A DNA stretch of 64,000 nucleotides from Rhizobium sp. 007 (GTDB lineage Bacteria > Pseudomonadota > Alphaproteobacteria > Rhizobiales > Rhizobiaceae), in NCBI RefSeq assembly GCF_015353075.1, contig NZ_CP064187.1:744001-808000 (forward strand), written 5' to 3'. Positions 53,422 to 61,581 of this stretch are shown here, piece after piece. Every line of letters begins with the position of its first letter. The first letter of the stretch is position 1. The notes under the pieces were generated by a model, which worked only from the letters and a program-made list of their open reading frames with translations, ran no database searches and was not told the DNA's origin. Position numbers and translations under genes: made by a program.

Positions 53422-53925
53422 ATGATTTCTGTTTCCAGGGCGATTGGTGCGGCGGATTTTGAGATCGCCGCGGGATTCTGCGATGCGCTCGCGGCCTGGG
53501 ATGCGGCCGAGGTGCAGGCCTATGGCGTCGCTGCGGAAGAAGTGCTGGCCATTTACCACGGCGAAACGAGCAGCAGCCTGGCCGCCAAATACAGTTCGGC
53601 GGACGCCATGATGTTCATCGCCAGAAGGGAGGGCTCGCCCGCGGGATGCCTGGCCTTTGCTCCATTCGATGACGTAACCATGGAGATACGCAAGTTCTAC
53701 GTCGATCCCGAATTCCGCGGCAAGGGCGTCGGCAGTGCGCTGATGCGAGTGGTCCTGGCTGAAGTCGAAAAAGGCGATCGCCGCGCAATTGTGGCTCACA
53801 CGACGGTTTATATGGAGAACGCGATCTCGGTCTACGAAGCCTTCGACTTCACGCGCTGCCGGCCGTTCCGCCAGATGCCGGACAGCATCGCGCATACCGA
53901 AGTCTTCATGTCGCGGCCGATCTGA
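53422..53925 (+). CDS. GNAT-family N-acetyltransferase
   Basis: A 167-residue acetyltransferase with the acetyl-CoA motif KFYVDPEFRGKGVGSALMRV and, after it, MENAISVYEAFDFTRCRPF. The N-terminal region is typical of single-domain GNATs. The ATG at 53422 is the first plausible start beyond the repeat; longer frames translate repeat sequence. Substrate unknown. Confidence 0.85.
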   Translation: MISVSRAIGAADFEIAAGFCDALAAWDAAEVQAYGVAAEEVLAIYHGETSSSLAAKYSSADAMMFIARREGSPAGCLAFAPFDDVTMEIRKFYVDPEFRGKGVGSALMRVVLAEVEKGDRRAIVAHTTVYMENAISVYEAFDFTRCRPFRQMPDSIAHTEVFMSRPI

Positions 53926-53947
53926 ACAGGCGCCGCGCAGAGACATT

Positions 53948-55450
53948 TCACGTCCCGCAAAACGTCTTTAGCACCCGCTCTTCCGGCTTCGGCGGCTCCA
54001 TGTAGGCTGCAAACATCGGCTGGTCGTCGTAGGGCTTGGAAAGAACCGTCAGCAGCGCCTCGAAGAGCGAGAAGTCGCCGTCCTCGGTCGCGGCAACGAT
54101 CGCCTGCTCGATGCGGTGATTGCGCGGGATGAAGGCCGGGTTGACCTTGCGCATCGCCTCCGCGCGTTCGGCCGGTGATTGCAGATCGCGCGACAGCCGC
54201 TCGCGCCAACGTGCCAGCCATTCGCCGCAGGCCTCCGGCTCGCGGAAGCTCGCGGTAAAGGCTGTCACCGCCGCATCGTCGCCGGCAGGCGCGCAAAGCC
54301 GCCGGAAGGCCAGCGTGAAATCCGCCTTTCCGTCCTGCATCAGCGCCAGCAGCGACTGGATCAGGTCCAGATCGCCGTCCTCTTCCGAGACGAGCCCAAT
54401 CTTGCGGCGCATGCCGGAAAGCCAATGTGCCTGGAACCGCTTGCCATAGTCCGTAATGACGTCGTTGGCGCGCTCGACGGCCTTGTCCTGATCCGAATCG
54501 ATCAGCGGCAGCAGCGTCTCGCCGAGGCGCGCAAGGTTCCACTGGCCGATGCCGGGCTGGTTGGCATAGGCATAGCGACCGTGATGGTCGATCGAGGAGA
54601 AGACGGTTGCCGGATCATATGCATCCATAAAGGCGCACGGCCCGAAGTCGATCGTCTCGCCGGAGACCGACATGTTGTCGGTATTCATCACGCCGTGGAT
54701 GAAGCCGACATGCAACCAGCGGGCGATCAGCGCCGCCTGCCGCTCGCAGACCGCTTGGTAGAGCGCAAGATATGGGTTTTCGGCGGCCTTCAGCTCTGGA
54801 TAGTGTCGTTCGATCACATAGTCGGCGAGCGCCTTGATGCCTTCGGCATCGCCGCGGGCCGCGAAGAACTGGAAGGTGCCGACGCGGATATGGCTTCCCG
54901 CAACGCGGGTGAAGACCGCACCCGGCAGCACCTCTTCGCGATAGACGGGCTGGCCGGTGGAAACTGCGGCGAGCGCCCGTGTCGCCGGGATACCGAGGGC
55001 ATACATCGCCTCGCTGACGATATATTCGCGAAGCACCGGCCCGAGTGCTGCACGCCCGTCGCCGCGGCGTGAGAACGGTGTCTGTCCCGCGCCCTTCAAC
55101 TGGATGTCCTGCCGCTTGCCGTTCCGGTCGATCACCTCGCCGAGCAGGATCGCGCGGCCGTCGCCGAGCAGCGGCACGAAGCCGCCGAACTGGTGCCCGG
55201 CATAGGCCATGGCCAGCGGTTCGGCGCCTTCCGGCAGGAGATTGCCGGAAAAGATCGCGGCACCCTCGCGCCTCAGCAAATCCACATCGAGGCCCAGTTG
55301 GGCGGCGAGTTTCTCGTTCAGCTTGATCAGCCAGGGCTCCGCCGCCTGCGACGGCTCCTGCCGCGCAAAGAAGTGCTGCGGCAACCGGGCATAGCTGTTG
55401 TCGAACGGAAAGGCGCACACAGGCGCAGCTTTTTCAAGAACAGAGGTCAT
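53948..55450 (-). CDS. selO: SelO/YdiU-family protein adenylyltransferase
   Basis: A 500-residue pseudokinase-fold enzyme that in characterised members transfers AMP to proteins. Recognisable blocks: YAGHQFGGFVPLLGDGRAIL, LKGAGQTPFSRRGDGRAALG, SEAMYALGIPATRALA, FIHGVMNTDNMSVSGETIDF and SIDHHGRYAYANQPGIGQWN. The C-terminal Cys (LKTFCGT) stands where some SelO proteins have selenocysteine. The start at 55450 gives the standard N-terminus. Role: redox stress-linked AMPylation (family knowledge). Confidence 0.92.
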   Translation of the reverse strand: MTSVLEKAAPVCAFPFDNSYARLPQHFFARQEPSQAAEPWLIKLNEKLAAQLGLDVDLLRREGAAIFSGNLLPEGAEPLAMAYAGHQFGGFVPLLGDGRAILLGEVIDRNGKRQDIQLKGAGQTPFSRRGDGRAALGPVLREYIVSEAMYALGIPATRALAAVSTGQPVYREEVLPGAVFTRVAGSHIRVGTFQFFAARGDAEGIKALADYVIERHYPELKAAENPYLALYQAVCERQAALIARWLHVGFIHGVMNTDNMSVSGETIDFGPCAFMDAYDPATVFSSIDHHGRYAYANQPGIGQWNLARLGETLLPLIDSDQDKAVERANDVITDYGKRFQAHWLSGMRRKIGLVSEEDGDLDLIQSLLALMQDGKADFTLAFRRLCAPAGDDAAVTAFTASFREPEACGEWLARWRERLSRDLQSPAERAEAMRKVNPAFIPRNHRIEQAIVAATEDGDFSLFEALLTVLSKPYDDQPMFAAYMEPPKPEERVLKTFCGT

Positions 55451-55519
55451 AGGCCATAGGTAGGGCCGCGCCGCTGCGCATGCAAGCCGCACGGCAGCGG
55501 ACACATCTGCCGCCATCGG

Positions 55520-55765
55520 TCACTGAGCATGCACCGGCCCTGGTTTGTCGGTTCCGGTTGGCTGATCGGCGACATGCGCATGATACCCGTTCGGACCGAT
55601 GCCGATGTCCCGCAACAGGTGACCGTCGAGGCCCTCAAAGGGTATCAGCCCAGCATCGAACAGCTCGAAAACTTCGTGCTGATGCTTGTGTTTGTGGCTG
55701 AAAGCATAGCGCACTGCTTGTTGGATCAGGTGGCTCGGCCGCCATTGTTGGATCGTAACCATCAT
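55520..55765 (-). CDS. Small DUF1127-like protein coupled to the homocysteine methyltransferase gene
   Basis: An 81-residue protein with a basic, His-rich segment (FSHKHKHQHEVFEL) and a HLLRDIGIGPNGYHAHVAD block; LRDIGI is the hallmark of DUF1127 small proteins, which are abundant in alphaproteobacteria and can bind RNA. It starts six bases after the stop of the upstream gene with GAGGTG as ribosome-binding site, so the two form an operon. Confidence 0.65.
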   Translation of the reverse strand: MMVTIQQWRPSHLIQQAVRYAFSHKHKHQHEVFELFDAGLIPFEGLDGHLLRDIGIGPNGYHAHVADQPTGTDKPGPVHAQ

Positions 55766-55771
55766 TACACC

Positions 55772-56725
55772 TCATGCACTCACTGCCTGCGGCGGTAGGC
55801 AGGCTTCGCAGATTGCCGTGACATGCCGGTGATCGGTGCCGCAGCAGCCGCCCAGCACGCGCAGCTGCGGCATGCTGGACAATAGCCTCCGGTAGCGGTT
55901 GCCGAAATCGATCGGATCGCCGGCGTCCAGCGTCTCGCTATCGTCGAGCTCGGCATGGCTCATCATCGAGGCATTGGCGCGGATGCCGCAAATACGCTTC
56001 ACCCAGCCGCTATCATCATCGAGTGCGGCCTCGAAATGCGTCGGGTGCGCGCAGTTGATCATGTAATAGGCTGGCGCGCCGCCGGTCGCCGTATCCGTCG
56101 TTTCGATCGCATCCTGGATGCTGCGCCCGGTCACGAGCCTGCCGTCCGTTTCCACGGTAAAGGAGATCGCCGACGGCATGCCATGGGCCTTGGCGGCGCG
56201 GGCAACCCCGATCGCCTCGTCGATATTGGTGAGCGTGAAGGCCGTCACCATGTCCGCCTCCGTCCCGGCGAAAGCTGCGATCTGCTCGCCGTGGTAGTCC
56301 TCGGCTTCCGAAGCGTTCATCGCGCCCGCTTTGTAGCCGTCGCCGCGCGGGCCGATTGCGCCGCTGATGACGATCGGCATCTGCGGCCGCTCGTATTCGC
56401 CCCTCAGCCCGGCGAGCAATTCGACGGCATCCTCGTTTGCAGCCTTCAGCGCTTGCGGCGAATAGCCAAGCTTGTTGCCCCAGTCGGCGTTGGCGCGCCA
56501 GGTCGCCGTGTCGAGCACGAAGCCGGTGCCGTGCTGCCGCGCGATATCGAGATAGCGCCGGTAGTATTCCTTCAGCTTTCGCCGTCCTTCCGGCGAGGCG
56601 AGAAGGACGAAGGAAGCGAAATGCGGAAGCTCCATGCCCTCGTGGAAGATCAGCGTGGTTTCCATGCCGCCGTCGGTGATGAATGTGCCGCTTAACTGCG
56701 GCAGTCTGTCTCTGTATCTGCTCAT
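55772..56725 (-). CDS. Homocysteine S-methyltransferase family protein
   Basis: A 317-residue zinc-dependent methyltransferase of the MmuM/Pcmt type. The zinc cysteines are in INCAHPTHF and LGGCCGTDHRH; the barrel opens with ITDGGMETTLIFHEG. It transfers a methyl group from S-methylmethionine or a similar donor to homocysteine. It is divergent from a TetR gene whose promoter holds a perfect palindrome, and it is followed by a small DUF1127-like gene. Confidence 0.88.
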   Translation of the reverse strand: MSRYRDRLPQLSGTFITDGGMETTLIFHEGMELPHFASFVLLASPEGRRKLKEYYRRYLDIARQHGTGFVLDTATWRANADWGNKLGYSPQALKAANEDAVELLAGLRGEYERPQMPIVISGAIGPRGDGYKAGAMNASEAEDYHGEQIAAFAGTEADMVTAFTLTNIDEAIGVARAAKAHGMPSAISFTVETDGRLVTGRSIQDAIETTDTATGGAPAYYMINCAHPTHFEAALDDDSGWVKRICGIRANASMMSHAELDDSETLDAGDPIDFGNRYRRLLSSMPQLRVLGGCCGTDHRHVTAICEACLPPQAVSA

Positions 56726-56908
56726 CGGTAGCTCCGCCCCTCGTTTGACCGGTCGGATCGATCGGCCATGTGAGATTTCTCCGCCTTTAGAGCCTGCTAA
56801 ACTAGCCGGCTTGCGGTATACTGGTGGCGATTTCCAAAGTTGCCGTTTGAAATCAATCGGTTGGGAGGATGAGGCGGCATGGGTGATGCGTTGGGCCGCG
56901 ATGAAAAA

Positions 56909-56925
56909 CTGTACCGGCGGTACAG
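56909..56925. promoter_or_regulatory. Perfect palindromic operator upstream of the TetR gene
   Basis: CTGTACCGGCGGTACAG, a 17-base palindrome around one base, ends just before the AGGAGGGG ribosome-binding site. A likely autoregulatory site. Confidence 0.65.
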
Positions 56926-56934
56926 GAGGGGCTG

Positions 56935-57564
56935 ATGCGCAAGGGCGAGGAAACGAGAACCCGCATTCTCGATGTGGCGGAGGCGGCCGTACTCCAGAAG
57001 GGTTTCGGCGGCACCTCCATCGAGGAGCTGATTGCCGAGACCGGCATCACCAAGAGCGGATTTTTCTATCATTTCAAGGATAAGAACGAACTCGCGAAAG
57101 CACTGCTCAACCGCTACATCGAAAACGACGAGCGGATCTACGACGAGATCTTCAGCCGCGCCCGCGACCTAGTGGACGATCCGCTGCAATCCTTCCTGCT
57201 CGGCCTCAAGCTTCTGTCCGAACTGCTCTCCGATCTGCCGAACGGCCATCCCGGCTGCCTCGTCGCCACCGTCTGCTACTACGAACGGCTCTTCGACCGC
57301 GAGATACGGGAGATGAACAGGAACGCGGTACTCGCCTGGCGCCACCGCTTCCGCGGCATGTTCGAAGAGATCATGGCCGTCTACACGCCGCGCGAGCCGG
57401 TGCATATCGACCACCTCGCCGACATGGTCTCCTCCGTCCTGGAAGGCGGCATCGTGCTGTCGAGGGCCCTCAAGGAACCGAACATGCTTGCCGAGCAGAT
57501 CCTGATGCTCAGGACCTTCGTCAAGCTGCTGTTCCAGCCTTCCGTGGAGGTCTCGAGGGCGTAG
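56935..57564 (+). CDS. TetR-family transcriptional regulator
   Basis: A 209-residue repressor. The N-terminal HTH is typical: ETRTRILDVAEAAVLQKGFG, then TSIEELIAETGITKSGFFYH and FKDKNELAKALL. The C-terminal ligand domain contains HPGCLVATVCYYERLF, with two cysteines that could sense electrophiles. GGAGGGGCTG precedes the ATG. It lies opposite the homocysteine methyltransferase gene, 210 bases away, and probably represses itself and perhaps that gene. Confidence 0.88.
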   Translation: MRKGEETRTRILDVAEAAVLQKGFGGTSIEELIAETGITKSGFFYHFKDKNELAKALLNRYIENDERIYDEIFSRARDLVDDPLQSFLLGLKLLSELLSDLPNGHPGCLVATVCYYERLFDREIREMNRNAVLAWRHRFRGMFEEIMAVYTPREPVHIDHLADMVSSVLEGGIVLSRALKEPNMLAEQILMLRTFVKLLFQPSVEVSRA

Positions 57565-57640
57565 GCTTAGCGCGAGAGGCGGCGGATGCGGCCATGGCGT
57601 GGGGCTATGCGGCGCAGAAAGTCTCGGCGTCTCCACTCTC

Positions 57641-57778
57641 TCCCTCATCTGTGTGCTTGTCACAGAGATCCAGCCACGGCGCTTCCGCGCCGTGAATGAC
57701 GTCTTGTTTGAATGTGTGTCTCCCGCGCTGAAGGACTTGAGCGCGCTGGATTCCTGTGACAGGCAGAGGAATGAGGAG
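57641..57778. repeat. Palindromic repeat (family A), copy 4
   Basis: TGTGCTTGTCACAGAGATCC at one end and CTGTGACAGGCAGAGGAATG at the other, with CACGGCGCTTCCGCGCCGTG inside. It directly joins the family B copy that follows. Confidence 0.75.
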
Positions 57779-57951
57779 AGTATGGGATGGGCGCTGGTGG
57801 CAAAAGGCACGCATTCAGCGGATCCATGCCGCCAAGACGGCGGCCCTGCAGCTTCGCCCTCGGGCACCTCAGGATGAGGGCCGTGCCGCGGGCGCCAGCG
57901 ATCAGCCATTATCCTGAGATGCAAGACCGCAGGGCGCAGCCTCGAAAGACG
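57779..57951. repeat. Composite repeat (family B), copy 2, inverted
   Basis: Reverse complement of much of 47328-47519, including TATGGGATGGGCGCTGGTGG and the CTCAGGATGAGGGCCGTGCC block. It abuts the DUF1697 gene end. With copy 4 of family A it fills the 400-base spacer. Confidence 0.75.
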
Positions 57952-57964
57952 AGTGCGGTGCGTC

Positions 57965-58489
57965 TTACCCGCTCTCCTCCATCGCCGCCGCCATCTCGGC
58001 GAGCTTGCGCACGGTGTTGAGGTTGCGCGACGTTCCTGCCTTCAGCGCCGGAAGCTTGAGCTTCGATTTTCCGGAGCCGATCGGATAATGCACGTAGATC
58101 TCGCGCCCGGCGACCTTCGCCTCCTCGCCGTCCGGCGCCACCATATTGTCAAGGGCACCCTTGGGGGCAGCCTCGGGCAGGAAGGTCACCAGCAGGAAAT
58201 TCGGCTTGGCATCGGGAAAGGGCGCCTCGTCGACGATCTTCTGCAGTTCCTTGCGGCTGCGGATCATCACGCCCGGCTTCTTGCCGAATTTCTGGGCCAG
58301 CGCCTCGTCCAGCCGCCTCTCGACCGTCGCCTCGGTCTCGTCCGAGCGGAAAAGCACATTGCCGCTCTGAATGTAGGTCTCGACGTTCGTAAAGCTCAGC
58401 CGCTCGCAGATCGCCTTGAGCTCCGCCATCGGCAGAGCGCCCGTTCCGCCGACATTCACGGCTCGAAGCAGCGCGACATAGACCGGTAT
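57965..58489 (-). CDS. DUF1697 protein; ATA at the start position
   Basis: About 174 residues, the family's usual size. The opening PVYVALLRAVNVGGTGALPM is the DUF1697 signature, and FTNVETYIQSGNVLF and LNTVRKLAEM are family blocks. AAAGGAG stands seven bases before the first codon of this alignment, which is ATA (58489-58487), not ATG or GTG. Either translation starts at a rare ATA, or the start was mutated and expression is lost or reduced. A family A repeat lies just upstream. Function unknown. Confidence 0.7.
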   Translation of the reverse strand: MPVYVALLRAVNVGGTGALPMAELKAICERLSFTNVETYIQSGNVLFRSDETEATVERRLDEALAQKFGKKPGVMIRSRKELQKIVDEAPFPDAKPNFLLVTFLPEAAPKGALDNMVAPDGEEAKVAGREIYVHYPIGSGKSKLKLPALKAGTSRNLNTVRKLAEMAAAMEESG

Positions 58490-58544
58490 GGGTTTGCTCC
58501 TTTCACGATTCTGGTATCCGGGACAGGCGCCAACCCCAGCGACG

Positions 58545-58667
58545 CTCATTCCTGTGCTCGTCACAGGCGTCCAGCGCACCCAAGTCCTTGGGCGCAGGAA
58601 CTCCATGAGAATAGTTCACTGCGCGGACGCGCCGCCGCTGGGTTCCTGTCACAAGGACAGGAATGAG
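58545..58667. repeat. Palindromic repeat (family A), copy 5, inverted
   Basis: CTCATTCCTGTGCTCGTCAC and CCTGTCACAAGGACAGGAATGAG ends with GCGCGGACGCGCC inside. It separates the DUF1697 and oligopeptidase B genes. Confidence 0.75.
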
Positions 58668-58695
58668 GAAAGCCAATTCCCGTGCCGTCTCCCGC

Positions 58696-60804
58696 TCACA
58701 CCTTCCCAACCACCTTGATTGCAAATGCATACTCAAACGCGATCTCCTCCAGCCGCTGGAAGCGGCCGGCGGCGCCGCCGTGGCCGGCGTCCATGTTGGT
58801 CTTGAGCAGGATCGGCGCTGCGCTTGTGGTCTTGTCACGGAGCTTGGCGACCCACTTTGCCGGCTCCCAATAGGTGACGCGCGGGTCGGTCAGGCCGCCG
58901 AGCGCCAGGATCGGCGGATAGGCCTTCTCGCTGATGTTGTCGTAGGGCGAATAGGACGCGATCTGCTCATAATCCTCGCGGCTCTCGATCGGGTTGCCCC
59001 ATTCCGGCCATTCCGGCGGCGTCAGCGGCAGGCTGTCGTCGAGCATGGTGTTCAGCACATCGACGAAAGGAACGGCAGCGATGATGCCTGCGAACTTCTC
59101 CGGCGCCATGTTGGCGACGGCGCCCATCAGCATGCCGCCTGCCGATCCGCCCTCGGCGACGATCTTCGCGTAGGACGTGAACTTCTGTTGATTCAGATAG
59201 TCAGCGGCGGCGATGAAGTCCTTGAACGTATTGGTCTTGAAGGCCATCTTGCCGTTCTCGTACCAGGCAAAGCCCTTGTCCTTGCCGCCGCGGATATGGG
59301 CGATGGCATAGACGAAACCGCGGTCGGCGAGCGACAGGCAGTTGGTGTTGAAACCGGCCGGAATGCTGATGCCGTAGGCGCCGTAGCCATAGAGCAGGCA
59401 GGGCGCCGAGCCGTCGAGCGGCGTATCCTTGCGGTAGAGCAGGGTGACCGGCACCTGCTCACCGTCCCATGCCGGCGCGAAGACGCGCCGCGTGACGTAG
59501 TCGTCCGGATTGTGGCCCGAGGGCACCTCCTGTGTCTTCAACAGCGTCCGCTCGCGCGTCGTCATGTTGTAGTCGTAGAGCTGCGAGGGCGTCGTCATCG
59601 ACGAATAGGAGAAGCGGATAACGTCGGTGTCGTATTCCGCAGCGCCTTGCAACCCGAGCGAATAGGCTTCCTCGGCAAAGGCGATCGCATGTTCCTCGCC
59701 GGTCTTGCGATCGCGGATGATAATCTGCGGCAGACCGTCCTTGCGCTCCAGCCACAGCAGGTGGCGGGCATAGGCCATGTGGTTGATGATCAGCGTTCCG
59801 GGCTTGTGCGGTACGACCTCGCGCCAGCTCTCCTTGGCGGGATTGTCAACCGGCGCTTCCATGATCTTGAAATCCTTGGCGCCGCCGTCATTGGTGAGGA
59901 TGTAGAAGACGTCGCCGCCTTCCGTCAGCGTATATTCGATGCCTTCCTGGCGCTTGGCGACGAGCTTCGGCTCGGCCGTCAGATCCTTGGTCGAGAGCAG
60001 CCGGTATTCGCTGGTCTCATGGTCGTGAATGTCGATGAAGATGAAATCGTCGAGCAGCGAGCCGCCGACGCTCATGAAGAAGCCGGCATCCTTTTCCTCG
60101 TAGACGAGCCGGTCCTCGCTCGGCGGCGTGCCGATGATGTGGTGGAACACCTTGGAGGGGCGGTGGTTCTCGTCGAGCGCCGAATAGAAGAAGCTCTTGC
60201 CGTCCGGCGCCCAGACCCCGCCGCCGCCGGTGTTCTCGATCACGTCGGGCATGTCTTCTCCGGTCGCAAGATCGCGCACCCTCAGCGTGAAGAATTCCGA
60301 TCCCCTGTCGTCATAGCCCCAGATGGCGCGGCTGTGATCGGTCGAGTGGTCGAGGCCGGCGAGCCGAAAATAGGATCTGCCGACCGCCTCTTTGTCGCCG
60401 TTGAGCAGAACGGTGCGGATCGTCTCGTCCTTGACGTCGCCGTCGCGCGGGATCCGGAAATAGCGCGGCTGCTCGCCGCCGGTCACGAAGAAGGTGCCAT
60501 AAGCGTGAGCGCCGTCCTTCATCGGCACCGAGCTGTCGTCCTCCTTGATGCGGCCGCGCATCTCGGCAAAAAGCGTCTTCTGCAGCGGCTTGGTATCTTC
60601 CGTTGCCGCGTTCATATAGGTGTTTTCCGCCTCCAGGTGCCTGCGGATTTCGGGGTCGAGGATCGACGGATCCTTGAACATCGCCTGCCAGTTATCGGCG
60701 CGCAGCCAGGCATAATCGTCCGACCGGGTAATGCCGTGGCGGGTATCGGAAACGGGCTTCTTGGCGGCTGAGGGCGGGGTCGGCAGGTTCTGGAAAACAG
60801 ACAA
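58696..60804 (-). CDS. ptrB: Oligopeptidase B (S9A prolyl oligopeptidase family)
   Basis: A 702-residue cytoplasmic serine peptidase cleaving short peptides after basic residues (family knowledge). A seven-bladed propeller (about residues 70-400) precedes the hydrolase domain. The triad is Ser in AEGGSAGGML, Asp in GGLTDPRVTYWEP and His in MDAGHGGAAGRF. The KKPVSDTRHG start and YGAYGISIPAGF block are typical of S9A. It is monocistronic, with a family A repeat just downstream. Confidence 0.92.
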   Translation of the reverse strand: MSVFQNLPTPPSAAKKPVSDTRHGITRSDDYAWLRADNWQAMFKDPSILDPEIRRHLEAENTYMNAATEDTKPLQKTLFAEMRGRIKEDDSSVPMKDGAHAYGTFFVTGGEQPRYFRIPRDGDVKDETIRTVLLNGDKEAVGRSYFRLAGLDHSTDHSRAIWGYDDRGSEFFTLRVRDLATGEDMPDVIENTGGGGVWAPDGKSFFYSALDENHRPSKVFHHIIGTPPSEDRLVYEEKDAGFFMSVGGSLLDDFIFIDIHDHETSEYRLLSTKDLTAEPKLVAKRQEGIEYTLTEGGDVFYILTNDGGAKDFKIMEAPVDNPAKESWREVVPHKPGTLIINHMAYARHLLWLERKDGLPQIIIRDRKTGEEHAIAFAEEAYSLGLQGAAEYDTDVIRFSYSSMTTPSQLYDYNMTTRERTLLKTQEVPSGHNPDDYVTRRVFAPAWDGEQVPVTLLYRKDTPLDGSAPCLLYGYGAYGISIPAGFNTNCLSLADRGFVYAIAHIRGGKDKGFAWYENGKMAFKTNTFKDFIAAADYLNQQKFTSYAKIVAEGGSAGGMLMGAVANMAPEKFAGIIAAVPFVDVLNTMLDDSLPLTPPEWPEWGNPIESREDYEQIASYSPYDNISEKAYPPILALGGLTDPRVTYWEPAKWVAKLRDKTTSAAPILLKTNMDAGHGGAAGRFQRLEEIAFEYAFAIKVVGKV

Positions 60805-61022
60805 GGAAAGGCTCCGGATCGGAATTGCGGGGTGGAGAAGAGATAGAGGTGGAGGCGGGCTGGATCAAGCGCCAAGGCAGGCGAGAACCCCTGCGGCAAA
60901 TCGGAGCCTTCCTCACGTTGCCTTGATGTCACCACATTGTTTAACAAAGTCCGCTACCGTCGCGCGGAATGTACGCTTCGTTTTGGCTTAGGCTGAGGGC
61001 CATAGACCGGGCGGATTCTGCC

Positions 61023-61439
61023 ATGAGCATAAAGAGGAATTTGCCCGTAATGCCGAAATGTCTGGTCCTGTCCGTGTGTCTCGTCAGCTTTGCCTCCTGC
61101 GCCTTCGCCGTCGATCCCGCCATCAAGAAGCAGCTGGAAAAACTCGATCCCGCCACCCGCCTCGAACAGAGCTGCGACACCGAAGCGATGAGCCGCATCA
61201 ACAAGGACAAGACAGGCTTCAAACCCGACAAGGTGATCGCCTACACCTTCAAGGACCCGATCCCCAGCGACGACAAGCTCGAAGCCCCCGGCGCCGTCTT
61301 CCGCAGCCAGGGCGACTGGTACCACCTCTCCTACACCTGCATCACCGGCCCCCAGCACATCAACGTGCGCGAACTGCAATACGAGATCGGCGAGAAAGTG
61401 CCGCGGGAAAAGTGGAGCACATATTATTTGTATGATTGA
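61023..61439 (+). CDS. DUF930 small exported protein
   Basis: A 138-residue protein with a signal peptide (VLSVCLVSFASCAFA-VDP) and the DUF930 domain: KKQLEKLDPATRLEQSCDTE, AYTFKDPIPS and the final REKWSTYYLYD. The two mature cysteines (QSCDTE; YTCITG) probably form a disulfide. Found mainly in rhizobia and relatives; function unknown. An ATG at 61050 is an alternative start. Confidence 0.85.
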   Translation: MSIKRNLPVMPKCLVLSVCLVSFASCAFAVDPAIKKQLEKLDPATRLEQSCDTEAMSRINKDKTGFKPDKVIAYTFKDPIPSDDKLEAPGAVFRSQGDWYHLSYTCITGPQHINVRELQYEIGEKVPREKWSTYYLYD

Positions 61440-61472
61440 GATGTGGCGCGGCCCTTGCCGCGGTCTTCGCCC

Positions 61473-61510
61473 CTTGCTTTCTCATTCCGGTGCCAGGCAC
61501 AGGAATGAGT
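61473..61510. repeat. Short CTCATTCC/GGAATGAG hairpin
   Basis: CTCATTCCGGTGCCAGGCAC followed by AGGAATGAG; perfect eight-base arms. It matches the outer ends of the family A repeats, so it is probably a remnant or minimal unit. Confidence 0.6.
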
Positions 61511-61581
61511 GCGCAAGGAAGGCTCCGATGCTGAAAGGATATTTGGGAGGATGAGGCGTTGAGCGGCCAGCCTCACCCTCA

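Noticed and set aside
47328..58667. Clustered repeats considered as a CRISPR array
   Set aside because: Copies are far apart, differ in orientation and have no regular spacers.
58663..60771. A 702-codon open frame antisense to ptrB
   Set aside because: Shadow of oligopeptidase B; composition is the reverse-complement pattern of a real gene.
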